64,000 bases of DNA from Centropus unirufus (lineage: Eukaryota; Chordata; Aves; Cuculiformes; Centropidae), in assembly GCA_013397695.1 (NCBI GenBank), contig VYZI01000029.1, forward strand, positions 4,543,740-4,607,739. The letters run 5' to 3'. The notes beneath the pieces were generated by a model. The model searched no databases and was not told the DNA's origin. It saw nothing but the letters and a program-made list of their open reading frames with translations. Positions 38,901-50,930 of this stretch are shown here, piece by piece (positions within the stretch are counted from its first letter, which is position 1; every line of letters starts with the position of its first letter). Position numbers and translations under genes: made by a program.

Positions 38901-39045
38901 ATGAGGTGACAGTTTGTTCTATAAATGAACATGTAGCAGAATTTGATTTAATGTAATGTTTGCTGAAAAGGGAGTTCAAAAATGGGGGCAACTTCTCAGT
39001 CCTTTTACAACAGTTGTAAAGAACCTCCAATTTCTGGCATTCGGA
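32960..39045. other. Single-copy DNA, no gene recognised
   Basis: About 6 kb with no recognisable repeat apart from a T-run near 33512-33527 and a degenerate TA/CA/TAGA tract at 37291-37370. Short ORFs have no known domain. Confidence 0.5.
37291..37370. repeat. Degenerate TA/CA/TAGA microsatellite
   Basis: Alternating ATATAT, ACACACACA, TATATATACATACA and ACATACATATAGATACA words over about 80 bases. It looks like a mutated dinucleotide or tetranucleotide repeat. Confidence 0.75.
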
Positions 39046-39411
39046 CTACCCAGTGTGACCAGCAAGTTGGCAAGGAAGGAAATAATGAAGTGCATGAAAA
39101 CTTTCTTTACTTTTTTTTCTCTCAGCTGAGGAGCCCAACCAAACTGCTGTTAAGATTTCACCCACTCCCTCTTCCAAACAGGACACGACAGCCAATGAAT
39201 GACCCATGGTGCGAGCAGTCCAAACTAGCAGCACATATGCTATTTTACCAGGGCTAAATCTGAACTCAAAAAACTCAGGCAAACACCGGATTTGAGCACA
39301 GCAACCTACTTCCATGGCATCAGCCGCAGAACTGGAGCTCTGGTGCACAGTGCATAGCACAGCCAGGGTAAGGACAGATAATAAGTACCCCAAATTCCTC
39401 TGCAAAGCCAC
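39046..39411 (-). other. Unrecognised open frame behind an acceptor-like site
   Basis: On the minus strand ACTTTCCTGTGGCTTTGCAG ends at 39400 and could be a splice acceptor. The frame following it reads RNLGYLLSVLTLAVLC, a hydrophobic stretch resembling a signal peptide core, then polar residues and a Cys pair. There is no ATG near the start of the open frame, so it could only be an internal or 3' exon, which fits poorly with a signal peptide. No family is recognised. It is probably fortuitous. Confidence 0.12.
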
Positions 39412-40655
39412 AGGAAAGTTTTACGGTTGCCAAGCTACTAATATTGTCAAAATACTTCTTTCCCCTTTTCATCCTGCCCATAATAGGCTATGACTGTGAA
39501 AATGGGCAGAAATAAAAAGAAACAAAACCAAAACCAAACCACAGCAGTTACCAGGACCAATCCAACGTGGTAGCTGGCAATAGATGTTTTGCTGTGGCAG
39601 ACACCACTTTTGCATCCTATGGATGTTTAGGTGCTTCCTGATCAGCTCTAAAAGGTGCAAAAGGCAAGCGTGGTGTGCCAGACGGAGAGAAAAGGAGAAC
39701 ACGTAGGTCCATCCACACTGTGCTGAGAAGTCGATTCATGTTGCTTCTTCAGGCAAGCACACATCAGCTATTTATCACAGTGGTGACAGCTCTCTTGTCC
39801 ATTAGCCGTCCGACCGACTGCTTGAAGTAGCATCTATTGGTCTGGGAAAGAGCTTAAAGGCAGAGCAAATGAAAGGAGATCACAGACTACAGGTAGTGAT
39901 GCCGAAAAACTGGGGTGAAACATTGATCATGGGAAGGATGCTAGCTTCTGCCTTCACCTTGTTCACTCCGAGGGTGGTCTGAAGTGGCTGCACAGCCTAC
40001 CTGCATCCAGAAGAGGTGCACAGACATTAATGCTTGGGGGCCATCTGCTCTACCACAGGCAAAAAAAATTAGTTTGCCCTTAAGTTTTTAAATTTAGATT
40101 AAAATAACAGAAAGAAATCTACCTGTGATTGCAAGCAGCAATGCTTGAGTGTATATCAGGGCAATCTTTACCTCTGCTGAGCTTTTCCTGTCATTGGTAG
40201 ACAACAGCTAACTGGTTTTCTCTGTCAAAATGGGCAACTGGACTCGCAGGGAGAAGCAGACTTCCCTGATGCGAGGGAAAACCACTGCTCTCAGGAAAGT
40301 GCTCTCGAACAGTAGCCATATAGAACACCTCCCCACTCAAGAGCAAGGCACGCTACCACCTGAGAGAGAAAGCGGACCCCACCACCCCCCCTCTGAGGGT
40401 GCTGAGCAGTATGTCTACTTCGCCAATATTATACCTGTGCGCTCTACTTTGCAGATCTATGTCCTGAACTACAGTATTAAAGAATAAAATGAAAATTATC
40501 GCATCAGAGCGTTTACAAAGGTGACAGAAACATGTATGGAAATAACGAGCTATGTGTATAACTACTCCGGCGCTTCTAGTATTCATGTTGGAAAATCACA
40601 ATCCAGAGGTAAAACAGTGAATGTTAGTAGCTGTTACATTTTTTTGCATAGGAGC
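39412..40655. other. Single-copy DNA up to the second gap
   Basis: No repeat or gene is recognised. A short C-rich run (ACCCCACCACCCCCC) lies at 40376-40390. Confidence 0.5.
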
Positions 40656-40715
40656 NNNNNNNNNNNNNNNNNNNNNNNNNNNNNNNNNNNNNNNNNNNNN
40701 NNNNNNNNNNNNNNN
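40656..40715. other. Assembly gap (60 N)
   Basis: A run of exactly 60 N. The flanks (a T-run on the left, AT-rich DNA on the right) are not extreme, so this is probably a small local scaffold gap. Confidence 0.99.
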
Positions 40716-41399
40716 TAAAATAATATGATAATCACCTTCATATATTGCCAACATTGCAGAGTAAATTGTTCACCTGGAGACCTCAAAACCTTTTTCAAGA
40801 CTTCATCACACTTAATTTGGTGCCAGAGCTTCCAACATTTGGGTCAGAAAGTACTTTTCCCCAATATCTAGACTATCTTAACCTCAGAAATTGCCAAGAT
40901 GTCCTCATACTGCATTGTACAACCTTCTGCTTCTAAATAAGATGGGTTAAAACTAGCGCAAGCTGGCTGGCTGACTGTGCACTGATGTGACTGTGCTATT
41001 CACTTGTTCAGATCAACTCCTCCAGGCAAAAGGCACCGCACCAACATGTTCAGAGCTACCGCGGGGACCTCTGTCATGGGGCTGGATACGCAGAGCAGGC
41101 ACAGCCTTCATGGGGTGCTGAAGGAGGAAAACAAACCACAAACCCAATGTTGAGGTCCGTTAGGAAAAATGGGAAAGGTTGATTCTATCATTGCTTCTCA
41201 TTCCCATTCTTAATCCAAATCCATCCTTGCTTCTAAATTCTATGACAGTTTAGGCCTCCTGAAGCCACACACGCCAAAGAAAACAAACGCTTCAACCCCT
41301 TGCAAGCACCACTCAGAGCCTGAAGATTTGTATTGGAAATGCCTGTTTATGCCTTACAGAAGTCATATAACATATTGCATTCGCTGCTCAAAGCGATAC
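40716..41399. other. Single-copy DNA, no gene recognised
   Basis: No gene or repeat recognised between the gap and the 41.4 kb block. Confidence 0.5.
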
Positions 41400-41780
41400 A
41401 AACTAGGGAATTTAAAAGTTACATTCAGCATCTCACCCTTACTGTGCTCTAATTATTTCTTACTATCCCAATTTAAGGGCAGCGTATTGGCCCCAATTTC
41501 AATGTCTCTGGCATTTATAAGTTTGTATCGTGTAATTAATGCTAAGCAGTTTTCAGACTCGTTATTGAAAACTGCTGATTGTGTATTGTCTGACAAAGCA
41601 GAATGTCTCCATTAGAATAATGAATTATTGTAAATATGGTAGTATTTAGGCTGACTATTCTGGGTATTAAAAATACATGGAAAAAAATCCATTGAAAAAA
41701 GAGCTGTGAGCTGTCATAATTTGTCAGTTTAATATCTTTGTCATTTGCATTTCTTTTAAAATGCCAAGAGCAATTAAACC
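41400..41780. promoter_or_regulatory. AT-rich block with strong inverted repeat, possible conserved element
   Basis: Seen: a perfect 11-bp inverted repeat, AGCAGTTTTCA (41545-41555) and TGAAAACTGCT (41566-41576), around a 10-base spacer. Flanking it are several homeodomain-like cores (GTAATTAATGC at 41532, AATGAATTATTG near 41620) and an octamer-like ATTTGCAT at 41743-41750. There is no repeat homology. Known: such motif mixtures are frequent in developmental enhancers. Inference: a regulatory element or a structured RNA segment. Conservation could not be tested. Confidence 0.25.
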
Positions 41781-44700
41781 TTATCCCACCTGCAGAAGTT
41801 GCCAAACTTCACTTGAAATTAAAACAGAATAATGCGTCATGTTGGTTATTTTAATAATATTAAACAACAAAACCAGAAACAGAAGAGAGAAGAAAAGGAG
41901 ACTTATATAATAACTGCACCTACCAGCGAAGCAGCTAGAACATACAGGCTGCATTTGTGACCCACACACACACAAACTCCCTAGGCATCCTACATTAACA
42001 AACCATTTCCCTTGGCAGTGAGGCCATAGCAAAGCCTCCGGTCAAAACGTTGATAAGCAGCTCCCAGCAACACGCGTCTTCTACTGGTTTGGGACCACCA
42101 TGTTTTCAGTTCATCTCTACACACACTTTCTCCTGAATGCTCCATAACGAAGTACCCCTTGCTTTTTGGACCACCGTGAGGTCCAGTGAGAAAAACAGAA
42201 GGCACTCGTGAGTCAGCAGGATTTGGAGCTAGGACGAATCGATCACAACTTTGTTTCCCGTGGAAATAACAGCTGCTGTCATATTTGTGTTTGAATCACA
42301 TTGTGCGAGGTTTCTCCTAGCAATGGTCAAGCCATGGATGAAAAGATTGTTTCTGAGATTGCCTCCCACTCTGTCTGCCTCTCTATAGGTGTAGGATTGC
42401 TTTTGTCATTATAGAATAGCCTGTTCCTATTCAGAAATACATTTAGAGTGATTTTAACATGCAATAAGTTCTGAAATATGAGAACACAGTATTTTTTGTG
42501 TTGTTATGTTACAGGAACAGCCGTGCCGAACAAACTAAGTCCAAGCAAATATTTGGCCTTGGCCAGTTTAACTTCTCCTCGGCCTTTTGCTTTATCTGAA
42601 AATTGGATGTGATCAGGGACCTAATTCTGCAGTCAGGTTTGTTGTTTGAGCCATATGTCCCCAGCAACTCAGATACCCCATTGCTGCCAACTCTGCATGG
42701 AATTTCTTTCCTCTGGGAGGGAAGCAGCTGCCCCTAAACCACATCCCTACTTCTGTTACCTGCACAAAGTCCCATCGCTGGTATGACTCACAAGATCATT
42801 GCAGAGGATGCTTTTGTACTGGTATTGGTACAAACCACATTAGTTTCTGTCTCCCAGTGTGTGCAGAAAAGGTGGCAGTTTTATTCAAATCAATATGGCT
42901 AATTCCTCATTTTGGCACCTCCAACAGCAAATGGAACATCCTTTCTAGGGCTGAGATGTCCCCAGAACCAAACACACACGGCTCCTTGTGTGTGGGATAT
43001 CAAATCCAGGTGACACATCTCCTTGCTGCTTGCTTTGGCCCTGGGACTCCTCCATACTTATCCAGTGGCTGCTGGGTCCCACCTGCCAGAAGGAACGGTT
43101 CAGGTCCTTTACTGGGGATTTACTTTGATCTGCCAGGAGAAAGTTGCTAGGTATTCTTACAGTCCTAAGCTACTTATATTTTCCAGTTATACTTTAGGAA
43201 AGTCTAAAAAATGCTTTATATGAAAATACATATTTAAAAAATGGTTAAATAGTAAAACAGAGGGGAAAAAAAGAAGACTTTTTGGTAAAATTCCATTCAG
43301 TATACTTTTAGAGCCCAAAGCAATACCCCTGCACGTCACCCCATAATTAAGCATCAAATTTCCTACAAGACTCACAGTTAGAGACAATGAGCGATGATTA
43401 AACAGCAGCAGACTAAGTCCTTATTATCAGCCACCTGCTCTTTGGTCATGCAATCTTGCATTCCCCCGAGCAGATCTGATTAAGCCCCCTCAGTTTGGGG
43501 TGTTTGAAGCTCCTGGAGGTCAGGCTGATTTTCTTAGAGCAATTTACACCAGTGCCTCTCTTATCACAAGCTTTTCTCCTCCCAACTGCTCCCACACACT
43601 TCCAAAATGTTTAGCTCCTGGAAGTACGGTCTGGTCCTTGCTAGAAGTGCATGGGGAAGCGATACCTGTCAAATTTGGATTTCAACTTCTGCACAACCCT
43701 TGCTTCTTCACCACAGGAGACAGTTGTGATTAAGAGTGCAGAACAGGGGTCTGGGGGCAGTTTGCCAGAAGAGACACAACCATTAGTTCATAAATAGAAG
43801 GCAAAAAACTCAGCAACTTGTGGTCTGATGCTTGCTGGTTTTACTAGAAAACGGAATCAGAATGTAAGAAAATAAATTCTGTAGTATACCATCTCACCAA
43901 ACCAGTTGGAGTTCATGGTGCTTCTTTATAAGCACTTTAGCAGCTGGAAGAGTTGCTTAAAATACCATGAGTGTGTGTCAGCACAATGCAAGCACAGCAT
44001 TTCTAGCTGGAGAGAGTAATTTGAAATAGGGTGGGTGAACTGTCACTGCATTAGAAGATGCACCACCATTTTAATCCTACGTGGTATTTGGTTACTTTTA
44101 GGGCAAGCTCCTACAGAGCTATTCCAGGGTACACGTTTACAGGCTCAAAAATAATACTGGAAGCAGTGGCATCACAGGAAAGTTTAATTTTCACAGACAG
44201 GTTTTCCAAGTTCATGGCTTTATAAGCATGCTGTTCCAGCTTCTGGGTAAAGGGGCACAAGCAATGAATATTATTCTAAAATTACAACAAGAAAAAATTC
44301 AACGTTCTAGCAGGCAGCGACCTGTGACACACTATAGCAGCTGCTTCAAGGGAGGCCATGAGGGCAAATAGGAGGTGAATAAAGATACACAACCTAGCAT
44401 TAAAAAGTTGATTGTTACTTTGTGTTTTATTACCTATGTGCAAAACATTTCATGATCTATAAAACATATCGTGTGAACCCACCAAAAGTCAACATGTCAT
44501 CATTGATAACCACAGTTTGCAAGGACAGTGAGTGAGGGTATACATAAAAGTGGGATTGGGAGAAAGGAGATGCTGATGTTCTTTCCAAAAACATCTTCAC
44601 GTTTTTGGGTAGAACATGGGCAAAGTACCACCAAAAATTCCAAACAGAAGGTGCCAGCAGAAGACGACGGATTTGGCTTTGGAGATTGGAGCTGCCACTG

Positions 44701-45545
44701 GGTCACAAGGGCTGACAAACCTGCTGTTACGCTGCTACCGTCTCCATCACAAGTAGTTTTGTTTTGACAAGTTCCCTCATTGATAGGGACATTTCAGCCA
44801 ATTTAAGCCATTTAAGCCTTAGATGGCCAAAGAATTTCAGAGCCCTTCATGGGCAGCAAGTGAGCCTTACACCACACTGTCAGATTGTTAGCTAGCCCAG
44901 TTCTGCACACAGGGCAGCGGGGCCACGTTCAAAGTTTTTGAATGTAGTGAGTTGATGAGAAAAACAGGACCATTATCTGAAGCCCACCTCCCAGCTTGCT
45001 TTAGTAAAAAAAAAATCTGAATGTTTTTTCTCCCTTGCTTATTAAAAAGATGCACCTTTTTTGTCTTGAGTTCAGATAAGAGACTACAAAGTAACTGTAA
45101 GGCCAAATTCTTAACCAGCATACAATCCCAGCAGTCTTGTATTTAAAAGATGCTAAATAAGTCCTGTTGACTTACTGAAAGACAAAAAAATGACAGATTG
45201 CTTTAAAAGCAAGGGAATTACAGTCAGCTAACAGCTTCCTGTGTCTCCTAACCTTCCTGTCACACGGGATATCAAGCGGAAGGTGGCTAAATTGACACTT
45301 GCTATTCACCCTTTTGCACAACATTTCAGGCCTCAAACCAAACAGTCTTGCTCCAATGGAAAGCTCCAAGTTTCACTGCTGGCCAGCTACGGAGTTTGAG
45401 GTGTAACTGGATAGTCCTCAGAGATAGCATCTTCAATACACAAGACCTCCAGCCCCTTTAAAAGAGATAATTTACTGGAAGGCACAGCCTGCAGCCACAG
45501 CCATGGAGCCGAGGTAATTCAGGGTAACAATTAACCACATCTAGC
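41781..45545. other. Single-copy DNA, no gene recognised
   Basis: About 3.8 kb with a short (CA)6 at 41963-41974 and nothing else of note. ORFs are short and without known motifs. Confidence 0.5.
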
Positions 45546-45824
45546 TCATTCCTGCCAAAATAGTATTCCAAGTGCAAAAAAGTCATACACATCCCCAAGA
45601 AACATGAAATAAAGCCTTCCAGTTTTTATCACTCCCGGGTCAGTATCCACAACACAGGTGGGTACTTCGGTGCCGTTCACCGTGACGAGATCCCCCAAGT
45701 TTTTGGCACCTGATGTTGGCACGGGAATGAGTGTGTGAGGCTTCTCCACTTTAAGGTGAGATGCCTGCCTGGGCAGGACACGGCTGACTACAAGCTCTGG
45801 GGGAAGGAATGATGCCGATCTCAC
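45546..45824 (-). other. Coding-like minus-strand segment, possible exon
   Basis: Seen: a minus-strand frame runs through a locally GC- and CpG-richer patch in AT-rich surroundings. It is preceded by CATTCCTTCCCCCAG, a strong pyrimidine-rich acceptor whose AG ends at 45797. After it the frame reads ELVVSRVLPRQASHL and then VTVNGTEVPTCVVDTDPG. More than half of the third positions over the first 60 codons are G or C, which is unusual for the neighbourhood. The frame stops at 45546 (TGA) and no good donor precedes the stop; CAG/GTGCCA inside the frame is the best candidate. I recognise no family. It could be a terminal or internal exon, a piece of an old retroelement, or chance. Confidence 0.28.
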
Positions 45825-48800
45825 CCCTCCTTACAGGAAATCCCCCCCAAAAGATGCCACTTGGGAACGCTTCTCTTTCCGCTGATTCTCTCTTCCTGCT
45901 ACCACAAGTTTCTTTCTGCTTTGTTATTCACCTTCTTTCCCATGAGTTATTTATTTCCAGCCCTTCCTTATGTTTTTTTAAAGCCAGTTTTATGACATCA
46001 TTACTCTGGCCATGCTTGATGCGTCTGCACTGAAGCAGACGTTTGTAGCAAAGTGGGAGCCCAGGACCTGCCAGTGGAGGCAGGCAGGGAGCCGCTGGCT
46101 GCCCTCCCCTGCCCATAGTCTGGTGGCTGAATACCTGCAGCCATTCCATCAAAATCAGCTGATGCCAAAATAAGCAAAAAAAAATAAAAATACAGCTACA
46201 ACTGTCTTGGTGTGCCATGCACAGATGGGTGATTATTGTATTGTTATTCCAGGAAAGACTTTTAAAAGAACACACGAGACAATGATTATGTGGAACTGTC
46301 TCAGCTTACGGACTAAAAATACAAGCGATCTAACACTTAAAGGAAAGGGTATTTTAATGAAAACATTGTTTCCTAAAACCATGGAATAGCATGGACCAAA
46401 AGAGCTGAAGGGTGCATTCAGGTGACCTGTTAGCAACACTGATCTTTTTAAGGCAGAATTTTGGCCAGAAAATTGTTTTAAAGATGGCACAGAAGACGAC
46501 TGATGAATTACAGAGATATTTCTGTTATGCAGAGCAGAAGATGGAGTTTTGCCCAACAGTTATCCATGGTCTGTCTTTGAAAGTCTCTGGCAGAATGATG
46601 AATTTCATAACAAAGGCCTGATTCACTGACACTGATAACCAAATTGTTATTTCTAACACTCAGTGGCTGAAACTCACAGCTGTGCTAATATTCTCCAGTT
46701 CCGTGTTGCCAGAAATAGCATCTCTTTAGGAAGAATTCAGGCAGGTATCCAGTTGGTAGAGATTAGCTTGTTTACATTTCAATGGGCAAACTGCTGAAGA
46801 ACAAATTAATCGGGCAGTTGGGTTTATGGTCACAGATATTCTACTCCTTTCTGTTTGATCTTGTAAGTGCCCGGATTACACTGTGTGGATTTTCAAAGGT
46901 GTGCTCAGGTCACCACAGAAGTCAGAGTGCACGAGCCAGATCTACAGACGTATCCAACTGCACAGCATCCACCTTGGCACCCAACTCCATTTGGTTGTAA
47001 TTAGGGATCAAGAGCCCTAAAAATACCTCTGCGCGCCCAGCCCTGTTTACCCAGTCCCTTGGAGACTTATTCACAATGAATGCATTCCCTACGCTGCCCG
47101 AGGCTTGGAAGGGGATGGAATTTTGGAAAAGCTGCCTGGTGAATGGAGCATGCCCATACCACGTATGGGGCTGTAGCTCACTGGGGGTTCATCCAGGCTC
47201 ACCTCAGGCAACAAAAAGTTCACTGGTAACCACGGTGGAATCTGGAGCATGGCCTTACTCTCTGCTGTGACATCTTCACTAAGGCTTAATTCCATCTCTT
47301 AAGTTGGTTTGGTTTTGCATTTTAAAACCAGATTTTAATTCTCCTTCCAAAAGGATTATTTTAACTATCTTCATCTCTATTTATATTGTCTTCTGAACTG
47401 GTTAACAGTCATCGTTTCTGCATGAAAAAAATACCTGGAGTTATTCAGGAAACTGCTGTTAAAAGAGGCTTTGAAAGTAGTTGGGTAAAGTTGTGTAGAG
47501 AGCAAAGACTCACTCATTTTAACTTCTAAATTTTGCAGATAGCAACCAAACTGGAATCTTCCTAAGGCAAAGAAATACTTACACACACTGAGGAAAATCC
47601 GTTTCTATGGTTTTTGGATACAAGCTTCCCTATTCACCCCCTAGCCCCCCCAAAACTGGCCTTTAAAATAAATGTGACTCATTCCAGAACATATTCTTAT
47701 GGCTGGATTAAAGTGATAGCTCTGTCAGGACTTCAATAGTATTAATGGTTGATGCTGAAGAGTTTAAAAATCTGGAGGAATTAGCAGCTCTGCCTGCCTG
47801 CCAAGGTATCTCTTGCCCACAGGCATTCCGCACTGGAGAACAAGAATCCCTTGCCTCTGACCAGAAAATTCTGCCTTGTCATGGAATACTGAACACACAT
47901 CATTATCATTTATGTTTAGGCTTCTTAAAAGCTGGCCAAAGCACCAAGTGCAAAGAATATTCCCAGTCTTATTTATCGCACAAAAATGAACACTATACCA
48001 GGTCCATACCAGTTTTTAAGTTCATAGGTACTGTCAATATAGTTTTCCACAGTGCCAGCGTTTTAATGTCTAGGAAAATACCTTCTTTTTATTTTTTTTT
48101 TCTTCTTGGATTGCATAGAAATAAAAGCAGGAAGACCCTTTCATCTGTTGCAGAAGTTAATAGCACATATAAGCAAGGTTTTTGCAATTATTATTATAAA
48201 AAATACCCTACAACCACATACAAAACTCCACAAAAATATAGTATCACTTCTGAAATTTACTGCAAAATAATTTTTTCCCATTGTGCAGAGGTGATGGTCA
48301 CTTTTAAGGTCAACAGTAGATAAATCTGATGATTTGAGCAAGTTTAAAAGGGCATTGAATCTTCTGCAGATATACTGATACCAACAAATCAGAGAGAAAA
48401 ATTACATGTCCAAGCTTTACAGCAATCAAAGCAATACACAAAATATCGACCCCAAAGAGCTTTCTTTTTGCTCTGCTTAGTGCTACAAGGTAATGTTAGA
48501 GGGAAATGCAAATCATGCATTTCATCACAGATGCAACATTGGCATTGTGTGTGCCTCCTTAGAAACCATGAAGTGCATTATTTGGCAGGAAAATGCATGA
48601 TCTAAAGTTGGAACATCAAAGAAAACAATAAAAAGTGTAAATATATTCATCATTTTATATACTGAATATAAAAGAGATCAAGGCACTATACGGAGAAAAT
48701 AGAAACAGCTTAAAATGAGACATAGGAGAGACATGCTTTATCTACTTTTTGTTAGCTTTATTAGTTACCTATCCACACCAATTGCAGTCCGTGAGAGATA

Positions 48801-50479
48801 TTTTGCTACTGAAGTATATGTATTTTCCCTTCCTGCCAAATTTCCTGCATAAAGCTCTCGAAACCCCACTGAAAACCTTAAAAAGGCAGCTCCTGCATTA
48901 CTTTAGGTTAAGTTCACATTTCCAGGAAACAGTTAAACCAGAAAAAAAAAAAAAAGACAGTTAAAGGGTTAACAACTTAAGTGTGTCAGATTTTACACAC
49001 AGAAATTTGCGTTAATAAAGGACACTGAAAAGAAGCCACAAAGGCTAAAGAAACATCTCCAAGTGAGACAGGAGACAAACAGTCCCTGTCTCTCCACTAA
49101 GAATGAAGATCTGTTTTATTTCACTTACCAGCATTATCCATTTTCCCCCTCGGTCCTCCAAAAAGCAGAGCTCCCCAGAAAAGCAGGCGGTACAGGCTCA
49201 GTCTCGCTCTCGCTAATGAAGCTGCCTGCCCTTCTCCTGGTTATTAGACCTTGCTGGCAGTCACGGCACACTTCATGCACTGACTGCAGTAGACATCACC
49301 AGGAAATTTATATCTCCAAGGATGACAAACAGCCATTAGCTCCATTATAGGCTGATTAAGATTGTGCGAGCCTATCAAGTAGACACTTAAATCCCCCAGG
49401 GTTTTACCTCTTCGGGGAGAAAACAAAAGAACTCCAAGCCTATAATGTTGACTATACGTTTCTGAAAAGTAAAAGTCATGCTAATGAGGAAAGATTTAAT
49501 GAGTAGGAAGGCAAAACTTTAAATAAAAAAGGCATATCTTACAGAGCAAAGGACTGTGATTTATCAGTGACGCCACAGCGAAAGTTTTAAGGAGTAAAAA
49601 AAAGGGGAGGAATCTGGCTGAGGAAGTGTTAGGTTAGATTACAATGTGCAGCCATTAGCTTTGGCTTTACTTTAAATCCTACAAGCTCTGCACCTAATGT
49701 TCCCTATGGTTTGTGAGAAATGGGCTTATCCGCAAATGCATGTCAATATATTAATTGCCTGGAGACGTTCGAGATTATACAACTCAGAGATGAATATAAG
49801 CACAGGGTGAAAAGTAACTGCAGGGATTTACTTCTAATAAAGTGAAGTAAAAAGGCACGGGCTGCTGGAGGCATTAAACTCAATAAAAACCGAACGGCAT
49901 ATGCTGAGATGAACGGCTATCACTTCTAAATTTTCCATGCCACCTGAGCCTCTGATGCACAGGCTTTCCCACCCCAGAGAAGTAACCAACCATACAAAAC
50001 CAGTATAGACTCCTAAACATTTCCCTTCTCTGCACTTCTAGACTTTCTTCCTTATAAATGAGAAAATACCTTATTTTCAAACAGAAGAATCTGTCGCCTG
50101 ACAGCAGAAGGTGCAAAGCAGCAGTACATGGAGGGTACCAGGGAATTTGTGTTCCACCCCCCATTTTGGCACCGATTTGCTGTGTAACCCTACACAAGGC
50201 ATTTTGTGCCACAGCGTTTGCTGAGTGGCAAACGGGAGACCATTAAATACACTGCCCTTGGTGAAAAAGAACGTCACGAGGTACTGACACTACATAATTG
50301 GCACACAGGATCTTCTCAATATTTTTTCCCCTTTTTAAAAATATCATTCCCTCAGCTAGTCCAATCCTCTTTACTGCAATGGAAAAGAAATACAGATTTT
50401 TGCGTCTGTGTTATATTGACGTGACACCCCTTCAGCCAAACAGCATCACATGAGCAACAAAATATATTTTCCATTCATC
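45825..50479. other. Single-copy DNA, no gene recognised
   Basis: About 4.7 kb. The 192-codon open frame at 47745-48323 is the second-longest N-free frame family in the window, but its C-terminal half is a run of Tyr, Lys, Thr and Ile from AT-rich DNA and it has no known domain. A 7-bp inverted repeat CCCATAC-CAC-GTATGGG lies at 47153-47169. Confidence 0.45.
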
Positions 50480-50930
50480 ACCCCTTCACTGCCCCTTTGA
50501 TCTTATTTGTCCTTTTAAAATGTTAAATAAAAAGACAGTTGCAGCGCTGATCTATTTACACTGATTAAGAAGTGGAGAGAAGCAATGGCTGAGAGCTAAA
50601 GTCATCAGCAAGAATGGAGAATATCTAGGGCACACTGGATATGTTCTGTATTTCCAGAAAGGAATCACTTGGAGGGCTAAGGAGAGACTAAAGATTAGAA
50701 ATCTGTCACACTTCATATTAAGCTTCTATTTATAAGTGGCTTATAAAAAGCTTATATAAAATAGAAGTTTGCATAAGCATGTTGCATGTCACAGATAGCT
50801 ACAACTACATCAATTCAAGGGGTTAAAAATGCTCAATGCCTATCCATCTGCTATGTTCTGTATCACAATGACAATTGATTAACGTGCCAATTTGATTAAT
50901 TGGTTAATGTGCTTCTAATGAAACATAGTT
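50480..50930. promoter_or_regulatory. AT-rich block with homeodomain-like sites, possible conserved element
   Basis: Between 50870 and 50920 there are several ATTA/TAAT cores. They include CCAATT (50887-50892), spacer TGATT, and AATTGG (50898-50903), flanked by the direct near-repeat GATTAACGTGC and GGTTAATGTGC. The block is repeat-free and non-coding. An enhancer role is inference only. Confidence 0.2.

Noticed and set aside
47745..48323. 192-codon plus-strand ORF
   Set aside because: AT-driven composition (runs of Tyr, Lys, Thr, Ile), no known domain, no splice or promoter signal. A frame of this size is not improbable in 64 kb.
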